A DNA stretch of 64,000 nucleotides from Morella rubra (taxonomy: Eukaryota; Streptophyta; Magnoliopsida; Fagales; Myricaceae). Within the stretch, counting starts at the first letter, position 1. Each line of letters begins with the position of its first letter. Both the position numbers and the translations under genes were made by a program. Location of the stretch: assembly GCA_003952965.2 (NCBI GenBank), contig CM025852.1, positions 25,895,457 through 25,959,456 of the forward strand, read 5' to 3'. The notes beneath the pieces are model-generated. The model did not search any database and was not told the DNA's origin. It saw only the letters and a program-made list of their open reading frames with translations. Of the stretch, positions 33,801-45,600 are shown piece after piece.

Positions 33801-36800
33801 AATGGACTATTGAATGTGCATTATCTCCTATCATAGCATACACTCAACCCCTTAGTGTTTATGTGGGTGTTGGTGCATGCACGCGGGCTGGAGGGGGGGG
33901 GGGGGGGGGGGGGGGACCGGAACTTGTGGAATGGTGCATCATCGTATTCAAACAGTGAAATTTACTACATTGAAGAAACTCAATTCATTGCCTCAAATAT
34001 ATTTCTGTTCCATGTACCCTAAATTTGATCTTAAGAAAGTTCGTTCATTGACAAGTAGAAGAATGAAAAAGAATCTTTGAAACCGTCAACCTGTACATTT
34101 TCCTACTTATATAGCAGCACCTTTTTTTTTTGTTTTTTGCCAGGCTTTTACACAGCACCTTAATTTAGAAGCCACGCAACAGAATAACGAATAGACTTGT
34201 CTTTACCTGTCTGAGCAGATTATTGTCCAACTTCAAACACAAAAGATTAGAAAGTGACTTCAAAATTGAACCTGGCCAATCTCGAATCTTGTTCTTGGAT
34301 AAAATCAAAGCCTGCACAATTGGGATCAAATTAGATGTATAAATTGACGGTTTTGATTCTAAGAAACAAACTTATAAGAATAGGAAAATCCCTGAAGACG
34401 ATGGATCCTCATCAACTAATCAGAGAGGATCACATTTCTTCCTTTCCATCATTCTGTTATGAATAAAAGCAGACTTCCTTATTGCCTCCCTATTTATCAT
34501 ATTCTGTGTTATACTTCTACCCGTGTAATTTTAGGCCTCCCCCCAATCTCATTGCACTCCATCAGCTTGAATTTAATCATTCTTTTTCACAGTGGCATAT
34601 TCTTCGTCGCTATACTCAATGTCAAACAAACCTTTAGTCAAATAACCAGAATGCCAGACACGGATATCACATACGCACATCGTCAGCATCAGACAGCAGA
34701 ACAGTATATGTGTAAGTCTTACATACAATATGTTGAATATCGGGACTAAGGCTTTGTTGAAAGAGGTTAAATATCAAAAATAGCAGGAATGTAGAAACAT
34801 TTTGCAGATTTAACTGCAGCCTTGCATAAATACCAAATGAACCAGCCTTCCAAATGCGTGTCTATATAATTATCTCCCTTGGACCCTAGTGCAACAAAAT
34901 AACTGCGTTCATGTCAAATTTTGGTACTCTTCCAAAGAATCTGTGGAAGACATCTTTCTATTGATCAAGGAAGACACTGGCTCAGAATGTTAAACTTGAA
35001 CCAAAATGGGATCTTGATTTACCCAAAAGAGGTTCACAGACCCTATGGCATTTTAGGAGTTCTGTAGGTCAGTTAGGATAGCCAATACGAATAGCATTCA
35101 CCTGTTCATTATTTCCAATGAGAGCTATAGTGGGAACTGAGGCCAACTAAGAAACTCACCTGGAGTGAACCACAGGTGGAAAGTTCAACCGGTAACTCTT
35201 GAATGGCATTCCTAGAAAGATCAACTTTTATGACCTCACCCGATTCCCATACTTCAGAGGGAACAGCACTCAAGCCAAGGCCTTCCAAAGAAAGTTCCTG
35301 AAGTTTTGACATCATTAAAGGATGAATCATAAGCTGTCTGGTAGAAAAGGGAGACAAACTTGTTTTCATTACAAGGAATTTAAGACTTGGAATAATGATC
35401 TCATTTCACATGATTTCTTTCATAACATTAGCAATTTACAGGGGACATGGCATTTAGTATGGACGGTCTCTTTTAAATCTTATGGGAAATTGTTTTTGGT
35501 CAGGAAGCTGTGAAGCAAGGATTGTTGCATAATGTCCTGTCCAGAACAACACTCTCCTTCCCCCCACCCCTTTTTTATTTCCAATCCTAGATTTTACCTC
35601 TTAAAAAGGATGATTATTTATCCTTCCATGTGCCCCGTTTCTGCAGATTCCATGTATCAGTATATCCACTTGGTCTCTACAAGCAGAAAAATATGCAAAA
35701 AGTTCACCCTATACAGAAGGTAGATAGAAGTGGCTAATTTACTGCATACTCAGATCACATGAACCAGTAGAACAGTAATTTTCTAGGCACCATACAGCAA
35801 GCAAGTAACATAACATCAATAACATTGAAACCAAAGACAGATTACTCTCAGGAAAGCTTATTCTCTATAATAAACTAAAATTAAAAAATCACACGTGGGG
35901 TGGGGGTGATTATAACAACTGATACCTTAGAAGTGATAGACAATTGAGCTGCCATAGTAACTACATCGTCTTTTGTTGTTGTCGTAATTTCAGAATCTAC
36001 ATGAAAAGCATGAATCCAATTACTCACAATAGAAGCAAACTCAAAACTGTAACTAATGAAATTTGGTGATGTGTCAAACAATAAAGACAATAGACTCAGG
36101 AGGTTAAAGACCATTAAATTGAGCCATGGTTATACAGAGCCACTATACCTTCACTCTCAGAGAGTCTACTCCGAAGATACTTCAGCAAAGTAGCAGTAGG
36201 TCCAGAAACCAATGTCCTGGAGGAGGAAAAGTATCAGTTGGACTATCCTCCATCTAAAGATACGTTCATCATACTAAGGTCCGTAATGATAACTTATACC
36301 TTCGAAGAGTTCGCAAAGGATTGCCATTAAGCAAAAGTTTCCGCAGAGTAATCATCTTGCCTAGACAAACAATAAGTTGAGTGGTCCATCATGAAAATAG
36401 TAGTTCTCCCCATCTTTGCATTTATCAAGCTAAGATTAAACAAATACATATATCACAGAGAAGGAACGAAGGCTTTGTTGAGTTCAATTGAGTTAACAAC
36501 TTAAAAAGAGAATAAAAATATGAAGAAAAAAAAGTTCCAGATTCAGCATTAGAATGCTAAGATCTGTTTGCCCGAAATAAAACCGAGTTTATCTTGGCCC
36601 TAGAAGAACTTCCAGCTTGGACTGATTGGAGCAAAATTCTGATCTGTTCATATTGTTTGAAATGCTTCAAAGGTGCAAAACTTCTTCAAACTATCATAAG
36701 TTATTCAGGAACCTGAACTTCCTACATAAATAAACCAGGTGATATAACCTTACCCATCTCAGGGGGCAATCCAGTCAATGAATTATTTGAAAGATCCAGG

Positions 36801-39800
36801 AGTGAAAGACACAATTTGCATGCCTCCACCGGATATTCCTTCAACTGCATGCATACGAGGTAGTTAGCAGGGAAGTTTAAATTTAGTGATCAAGAATCTA
36901 AGTATTCTGGACAATCAAACAAAGTTGCACAGAAAAATTTTCTCTTTGGATTCTCAAGTTTTTTTTCTTTTTCTTTTCTTTTTTTATAAGGGATTCTCAC
37001 TTTAACAGGCAGTCATTAAGTTTTGAATTGATGATACCACCCTTCACCTTCTTTTTATAAGGGGAGGAAGCACCATTTGAACTAGAGCTCATTGTCAATT
37101 TGACAGACAAAAATAAGTTAGACAGCAAAATAGATAACAGCTTAAGATGTTTGCTCCGAGCTCAAACATTGTTTAGATACTCAACTACATCTCTAGAATA
37201 GGAACAAGTGTAGAAATCAACACTAATGATGATTGAATTTGCCATATGCTTCTTAATTTCATATACAGATTGAGTGAGGCAATCAAATCAAATCTGAGGA
37301 CTCAACTGGGGCGACTTTGAAAACTAACCACAATCCCATCTGAGCAACAGCATTCAAAGAGTACTAAGTGTCTATCCAAGCGAATGCAGAAGATTTCTAT
37401 CTACCACACATCAATCTTGACAACCTATAGAAACCATATTGTTTTCATAAAAACATTACCTGGATAAAAATAAATAATTATGGCTACCTGGTTTGAATGC
37501 AGATCTAAAGTCCCTAAATGCGAAAGCATCCCAATTTCTGCCGGTAATGAAGACAGTTTGTTATTCCTGAAATATGATGCCACCAAACCCATATAAATAT
37601 CAAAGGCACAGATTTGTCAAGAATAAAAAAACATACATAATTCAGATGCCCCTAAAGTCCAGAAAAATAAAATAAAAGATGCCCTTAAAAGTGTAAAATC
37701 ATCACAAGTAAGAACATGACCCCATGTAGAACTCTGCAAGAGAAGAGCAACTCATTATTGATGGTGGAATTGATGAAATTCCTGCACAGCTCATTACACA
37801 GAAACAACTATAAGGAGAGATTGAAGAAATGGTTTACATTACACCAAAAAGGATTAAAAAGGAAGTTAATCATGCTTGGCTGACTCACTGTTCTGATGAA
37901 GGTCAAGACGAATGAGATGTGAAAGATTCCCAATGCTCTCTGGTATACCACTTAATAAATTTTTTGCTGCACAAATAGAGGTAAAACACATGTTCAATAT
38001 ATTCGTAGGGATAGAAGTAGGACCTACTATCTAGATGGTAAAACTGCAGATACTTACATGCATTGAGTTCAGTGACCATGGTCAATGATGAAATCAAATT
38101 CTCTGACAGCACAGTTATCTTGTTTCCCTGGCCAGATGGGAGATAAAACATATTTACAGCCACAAATGTGTCGACGATAATTCCTTTAAAGTATACCAAC
38201 AAGAAGGCCAGCATCATCAAGTACTCAAACACCAGGTCTCACTAATACCTCCACATCTAATTTTGTCAATTTTGAACAGTTCGCTAGATCTTCTGTTAAG
38301 CTGGTAATAACGTTGTTCGATGCCTGGGAAAAAAATTGACACAAGCAAAAGGTCATCAGGAAAAACTGACACCAGTAGTAACAAAAAAGCCTTTATAACA
38401 AGATCGGTTAGCAGATCAACAAAAAAGCAAAGTGTAGAGCTCAGATTTCACCAAAGGCTGAGGGGAAGGGACAACCAATCAACTTAAGTGGGTTATCCCA
38501 ACTTAGATCAATTTTGGTGGTCAATCCTATCCAACAGATGCAGTACTATATGTAACATCACGAAACACTTTATTTAATCAAATATGGTATTCAGGCTTAA
38601 TGGTAACAGTTCTCTACAGAAGACTTTTGCTAACAGTACCATATTTTACATCGTGAAAGAGGTCTCTTTAAAAAAACATGGTAAGAAGGCTTGATGGTAA
38701 CAGTCCTCTGCAGAAGACTTTTGGCAAAATCTCATAGGTTTCCATGCATTACTCAAAGGTTTCAGGCTCTGCTATAGATTTGTGACGCTAATCAAGCATA
38801 ACTATTCCAAGGTCAAATTGATGAATGACATTCCTTCAAATTGCCTGAAAAGGGGCACTGGAGGCATTGTGAGAGATCAGGGCGACAATAAAATCTTTGC
38901 ATTCACTATACCTCAGTAGCTGAACTTACGAATAAAAATAACTTTCTTTGCCTTAAATGTATACAACACTAAGTTTTCTTGTATAAAATAAGATTATGCA
39001 CTAACACTAATTTATTGGGTCAATCAATTAATGAAGGAAATTTCTATTTGACTACCATAGGAATATATAATTTACAATCTTAAATTAGTTATGGTACAAC
39101 ATCAGGGCCTTTTAACCAACTGCCAATTATCTACATTCAGAATACTCGACCTGATATTCTCTGAGGTAAAAATTAACAAAGATCACATTTTAAAAGCAGG
39201 CAACTCAATAGGTGTGTTACATTTACCAACAGCATAGGCACTGCCTGATGTTTGTCACTGCATCGTGGTAAAGCATAATCATCTAAAAAGAATCTAATAA
39301 ATCTAAGCATTACCTTCAAATCTGATAAATCTAAACATCTTCCAATGGAGCTTGGAAGTTCCTTAAGTCGATTGGAAGAACAATCAAACCTGGCATGACA
39401 CAAAACATATTTAACCTTTAGCAGCAAAGTGAGAATGTAAACAATAGCCTAAACATAAATAAAGTCTAAAATCCTACATGCTAAAAAACACCATTGAGTT
39501 TGTAAGATATGGACACCAAGACATGTCATATCAACATGTATATGTGAAAGAGGGATTTTTGAGTCCCGTGGATGGTGACCAATGAATATCATCACAATCT
39601 CATCTTCAAATAGCTAAAAACATCAGATTGATCAGGAACGCAAAGGTTAAATTATATTCATTGGCAAAATAAATCATGAAATCTTACAGTGATTGAATCA
39701 TAATTTCATGTCAACGTATTTAACTTAAGGGAAAACTGAAGTGACTTCTGATGAAACAAGGTACACGGTAGGTTTTCTTCTCCTTTAATCTTGTTTCCAA

Positions 39801-41586
39801 GGCACTGACACTTCTAAGACCAAGGATTTTCTTCCTTCCACAAGAAAATGGTGGCTTTCATTTAGTTATTTGGCTTTGTAATTTTTTTTTCTTTCAAGTA
39901 ATTTTTTCACTTTTAGTTTCATTGCAACATGTTCAGTTCGTTCCAAAAGGAAAATGGTTCTCAATCTTTTCCAACACCCATTATCTATCATAATTTGTTT
40001 CGTTGGCATCCGATGCCAACACAAGAGCATATGACACAAGAAATTATTAAGTTTGCATTAATTTATGACAAGAAGAGTACTTCTCAAAAAAAAAAAAAAA
40101 ATAATGATAAGAAGAGTGACATTCGCCAAGGATGGGCCATTGCTAACAAATAAATGCACTACCAATGAAAGGTAATGTAGTTCAGGTTTAAAGCACTCAA
40201 AAGATGGAAGGATGGCACAAAAAGATTACATGTCCAAAGCATAAATGTCGTTATTCTCAACATGATCTTTTATAAGACACTAAAAAGAAAGAAGAAAGCC
40301 TCTATTAGAACGTGATAGATAAAGTAAAAGGGAGGAAAAACACAAAAAATAATAGAAAGAAGGAAAGGAGGAAGAACAAGAAAGGAAGAAAAGAAGGTGC
40401 AAAGATGGAAAGAATACTTGACAAGAGAAGTTGCTGATCCAATCTCCTCGGGTATGTTTAGGATTGAGTTGAAGGAAACATCTAATGATTTTAGCATAGG
40501 AAGCCTGTCAAGTAGGTCAGGGAAAAACAAAATCAGACATTAAACCTCCATTAACAGTGGTCAGGAAACTAACGAATATGGAAAACAATATTGAAAAAGA
40601 TGACAGTTATAAATGTTTAGAAAACCCACTCTCCTATCGCAGCTGGAAGATCAGTGAGTTTATTATGGCTGACGTTCAACACAATCAGTTGAGGTAAATT
40701 CCGAAGGTCTTCTTTCAATGATTCAATATTATTATGAGCTAAAATGAGCTTTTGTAGTTCCACAGCCTGCAAAATAGACATTAAAACCACTGGTCCACTC
40801 AGTACATATTTGGTAACCATATGCAACTCATCTTTCCAGCTAACATTTCCAAAGGCACATTAAGCATCACCAAAATGAATTAAGTCCAAAATAAATTACC
40901 TCCCACCACTTCTCATCCGTTCCGACTGCTTCCAAACTTTGGTATACCTCACTGGGCACATCACTGAGAATAGAGACACAAGTAAACAAAATCAAGACAT
41001 ATAGAACTAACTACATCATGCTCCAAACGATGAAAATGATTAAAACAAAAGCCCATGAAGTAGCGGTTATCCATTTTACTTAACTTCGGTTCTCGTAACT
41101 CAGAAAACTGTTAAGAGAATAACAAAGTAATGAACTAAACATACACGACCATAAAATAATATGATCTAAACAAATACGTCATCAGAACTAAACATCAAAT
41201 AATGAAGCAAAATGCACAAAGGAAATCGATCCTACTCTTAGTTTACGACAAAGCCAAGCCCAATAACTTCATATATCCATAAGCTATCTAATTGAGGCAA
41301 CTCAACTCAAAACAGTGCGTCGTTCCAATTGTTTCGGGGCAGCAATGTAAAACAGGTATGTGCGAAGGTATTAATCTGCTTCGAATCAATTAGGCAACAC
41401 GAGATAACCTTACACGTCCTCGACGCATTCTCTTATAGCATTAGTTAACTTCATAATGCAAGTGATAAAACAATTGTCTGCACGACGGAGTTTTTTTTTA
41501 AAAAAAAAAAAACGGGGCTTGCCTGAGGAGCGATTTGATAGGTTGAGAGAACCGGAGGCTCTTGCAGCTTTTAGCACCCGATCCAT
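30892..41586 (-). CDS. LRRC40-like leucine-rich-repeat protein (one base short in exon 1)
   Basis: Twenty-one exons are recovered by phase and splice sites: 41586-41523, 40963-40900, 40766-40630, 40504-40418, 39389-39314, 38323-38249, 38127-38058, 37966-37889, 37781-37721, 37566-37488, 36844-36754, 36360-36300, 36216-36149, 35996-35926, 35297-35160, 34311-34207, 33388-33264, 33073-32977, 32358-32284, 31812-31757, 30964-30892. The protein is about 583 residues, beginning [20 protein letters not shown]. Two LRR blocks (typical repeat LxxLxLxxNxLxxLPxxI) are joined by a Thr-rich linker ([11 protein letters not shown]). It is the single-copy plant intracellular LRR40-type scaffold; partners are unknown. 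Total coding length is 1751 nt, one short of a multiple of three. The discrepancy sits at exon 1 (64 nt), whose donor is GC (TCAG|GCAAGC) rather than GT. Exons 2-21 form one intact frame. Confidence 0.88.
33893..33915. repeat. Pure G homopolymer (23 bases) in an LRR-gene intron
   Basis: An uninterrupted run of G lies in the intron between LRR exons 17 and 16. On the transcribed minus strand this is a C run. It could form G-quadruplex DNA on the plus strand; its length is likely unreliable in any assembly. Confidence 0.9.
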
Positions 41587-42673
41587 GACAGTACGGTTTC
41601 TCCGACATGCACTGCAACTTGAGTTTTGCTCTCAGATCTACGCACGAACGTTTGTTGGAGACACGTTGTGAAAACTATTTTTGTTCCTTAAAAATTATAA
41701 AAAGGAGAGAATTTTTTTTTTAATTTTTTTTGTCCTTTTTTTTTTTGACCGTTTAACTCCCGAAGGAACTGTAAGTCTTGCTTTTTTTTTTTTTTTTTTT
41801 TTTTCTTTCTTTCTTTTATATTAATAGTTTAAGATACCATGTAAAATGTAAAAAAAAAAAAAATGGTAATTACAATGTGCAAAACTTATTTTGTTAATTA
41901 TATATATATATAGTTTTTTTCCATCTACACATCCCAAACTATCAAACAGAAGGAGAAGGAGGAATAAATATTATTATCCTCTACGATCTATTTGAATAAT
42001 TTAGAAAAAAAAATAAACAATTTTAAATATACCTTACTATTCAATATTATTAGTGTGAAATTCGAATAATGTGGATCTTAGTGTAATTGTCTAAGAGTAT
42101 CATCAAATATTTACATATATTTGTTTCTCTAAAATTGTACCATATAATTAGTGAGCATATATTTCAAAATTAATGACTTTGTGTTTTTACCGGTTTCGTT
42201 TTCAACACTATAATGGTTTGTTTTTTTACTAGTACAAAGCTGTCTATAACTTGGTCAAAAAAATTTAAGATTATCAGATTTTTTACTAGTATAAAATCAT
42301 GACTCTGTGTCTTGCTTTTCATATATGAACCGATTCGCAGGCCAGCGGTTATCAACATTCAACGGGATTGCGCCTCTAACCGCTTGGAAAAAAAAGTTCG
42401 ACAAAGAAAATACCAACAAGCGCTCAGAAAAAGCTTTGGAAAAAAAAAACCGCTTAGGAAAAGAAAAAGTACAAAAAAATACACGATGCTTCTGCACGAG
42501 ACAGCCACGGACGTTGTCGTTCATCACAAAAAAAGGAAATAAAAAAAAAAATTCCGTCATCGTCTTAAACCCTAGCTAGTTTGCTAGCATCTGCAGGAAA
42601 CCAACAAGGAAGAAAACCCGGCCCTTATTATTCCCGTTCTTCGTAACCAACAGACCCTGAAACAATCTGCAAG
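41587..42673. promoter_or_regulatory. Divergent promoter region between LRRC40-like and NUG2
   Basis: 1087 bp separate the two ATGs of head-to-head genes. The region contains long poly-T and poly-A tracts (41490-41510, 41700-41830) and a short (TA)n run near 41900. I find no gene inside; overlapping frames at 42300-42570 are low-complexity Lys-rich or Phe-rich shadows. Confidence 0.55.
42567..42575 (+). promoter_or_regulatory. telo-box (AAACCCTAG) upstream of NUG2
   Basis: AAACCCTAG lies 99 bp before the NUG2 start codon. Telo-boxes (AAACCCTA) are enriched near transcription starts of plant ribosomal-protein and ribosome-biogenesis genes, which fits a nucleolar 60S-assembly GTPase. Confidence 0.6.
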
Positions 42674-45600
42674 ATGACGAAGAAGTCGAAGGAGAGGAAA
42701 GTGAGCATCTCTGGAAAGCCGAAGCACTCGCTGGACGCGAACCGTACAGACGGGGCTAATGGCTCGCGTAGCGCCGCCACGGTTCGGCGGCTCAAGATGT
42801 ATAACACGAGGCCCAAGCGGAGTCGCTCGGGCAAGATCCTTAGGAACGAGTTTCAATCCAAGGAATTGCCCAACACTCGAATCCAACCTGACCGCCGCTG
42901 GTTCGGTAAGATATATGAATATGAAAGTTTGCTCTTATATGTTATCTGGAAAAAGTTGGGTCGCTTAATTTGTGATCGGTGATTGAATTGGATACACGAC
43001 TTTCAATTAATGGGATAGTGGAGCTCGTTTTAGTGTTTATGTTTAGTGTCTGCAATTTTGAAATGGAAGTCATTCTCCGAGTGATATTCAAGCTCAGAAA
43101 CGCAGTTTTATGAAAGAGAATATTTAGGGCTTGGGATGTTGAGTGATGCAGCAGTCTTCCTCACCAAGAATCAGAAAATCTTGCAATTTTCATGGTACTT
43201 TGTGGCTGAATTTGCAGGGAATACTCGAGTTGTGAATCAGAAAGAGCTTGAATTTTTTCGTGAAGAGCTTCAAAACCGTATGTCTAGCAGCTACAATGTC
43301 ATTCTGAAGGAAAAGAAACTGCCTTTGTCCCTGTTGAATGATCGTCAAAAGGTATGCATATCTTTGAGCTTTCTTTTCCATTTTCAGGAGGTATCAGAAA
43401 ACGAATTGCACCTTTTATGCGCAAAGGAAAAGGGAAAATGGGGATCAACTATAGTTGTTTGTGCCACCGACTTTAGCCTGTCATACTACTCTTCCATGTT
43501 AACCATGTCTTGGAGATATCCATACTCAATATTAAATTGAGAAGTGTGGGCCTTTCCTGCTGGTTATTATGAATTAGTAGTGGAAATGATAATATGATTT
43601 ACATTCAAGTGACTTTTGTAGCCAGAGCTTTAGTCTGTGACTGAAAGTATTGTGTGTTTGCTTTTGCTAATCAAGTGTGTTTGTTATATCTTTTTGAAGC
43701 AAGCCAGAGTCCATCTTCTGGATACAGAGCCTTTTGAGGATGCATTTGGACCTAAGACAAAGAGGAAGCGTCCGAGGCTCTTGGCAGCAGATTACGAATC
43801 ACTGGCAAAGAAAGCTGATGGTTCTCAGGGTATGTTATTGTGCTTTTCACCCTCTTGTCATTTTGTCCCTTGTTTTCATTTAGTTCGTTGGAGTGAAATG
43901 AAAGCTTTGGTATTGACAGTTTATCTGATAACTCATTTTGTTTGTCAAATATAAATGTCTTTTATATCCTTCCGTGTCTTTTTATGGATTGCTTAGATGC
44001 TTTTGAGGAGAAGCATGCTGCTAATGCACAAGCAGAAGAAGATGAAGAAGATGGACTTAGAGATCTAGTTCGGCATACAATGTTTGAGAAGGGTCAAAGT
44101 AAACGTATATGGGGTGAGCTCTATAAAGTAATTGACTCTTCGGATGTGGTTGTCCAGGTTAGTTCCCCCCCCCCCCTCCTGGCGCACTTCTTCATCTTCC
44201 AGCTTCTTCCTCTTTTCTCTTTTATTTCGCTTGTTGAAGTTGTACAATAGTACAGTACTATTGTCATATGCGGATTAGATTTTTCAGAAAATATAGAGAG
44301 AGAAACTCTTGTGATCCTTTTGGTTATCCTTCATATTCATCTTCACCAGTCAGGAAATATAGAGAGAGAAATTAGAACGGCTTAGTCAGAAAGTATGACC
44401 TTGGTTTAGGTGCATCAAGATCAGTATTGCTGGAAATGCCCTGGTTTTATGATATTAAATGTTTCATCATCCCAGACATTATTTGGAGTTAAAAACCTGT
44501 GAGAGAGTGGTGCAAGGCGCTGATTATGTGGATGGTTCAGAAAAATAGGATTTCCAGTGTAATATCAATTTTTATTTTTAAAGTTCTCTTAGGCTTGGTT
44601 GCCATGCTTGTGCAAGCCAACAAAGCCCTGGGGAGGACACATTCTGATTGATTGAACATCCCCCCTTCCCCTCCAGTTTTCTTTTGATTCCTTAAAAAAT
44701 TTCTTATGCATTACAGGTTTTGGATGCTAGGGACCCACAAGGGACAAGATGTTACCATCTGGAGAGACACTTGAAAGAGCATTGCAAGCACAAACACTTG
44801 ATTCTTTTGTTAAACAAGGTTTGTTGTATTTTACATGTTTATAGTTATGTGAGGTCATTAAGGGTTTCAGCATTCTCCAATGTTCCCTCCTAAAGCTTCT
44901 TAGCTTGTATGGTTTAAGTGTCTTCAGTATAGTCTTTTGTACTGTTTTCACATCTTTTTCTTTAATAAAATTTTACTTATAAAAAAAAACAAAATGTTCC
45001 CTCCTAAAGCTGGTTAAACATTTTAATGCCTGGTTATCTCAGTGTGATTTGGTTCCTGCTTGGGCCACAAAAGGATGGCTTAGAGTGTTATCCAAGGAAT
45101 ATCCAACTCTAGCATTCCACGCAAGCATTAACAAGTCATTTGGCAAGGTACCCTTCTTAGCTCAAGTAAATTTGTGGTCATGATGGTAACTGCTAAGTTT
45201 TAGTTTCTTGAATTTCTCATGCACTGTGGCCATTACTTCTCATTATTTCAACTTATGTTTAACGGTACAGTACACAATAAGTGTACTTTCAGCTTTCAAT
45301 ATCCTTCATTGCATTTATTTGATTGAGAAAAAAAGTGATTATGCTTCAGGTTTAAATTATGTGCCAATTTCCATTGCCAGTCCCGCATTGTTAGGAACAG
45401 AACATGCACTTCTAGGATTCTCATATAAGTGGGTCTTAAAAGAAGAGATATTGTATTAATTTGAGTACATTAGTTAGGCCAATAAATCTGACAAGTAAAT
45501 TTCTGAACAAATGTGATGTGTACTGGCATTTCTATATATAGTTATCAGGAATTGCAGAAGCCTTTTGTTTTCATGGCATTTCCTTCTCTGTTTATTTCCG

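Noticed and set aside
37903..38232. Minus-strand frame of 109 codons in the LRR gene
   Set aside because: It reads through two small exons and an intron out of frame; exon phases place the real LRR sequence in other frames.
42297..42579. Overlapping Lys/Phe-rich frames on both strands before NUG2
   Set aside because: They arise from A/T homopolymers in the promoter and have no similarity to a protein family.
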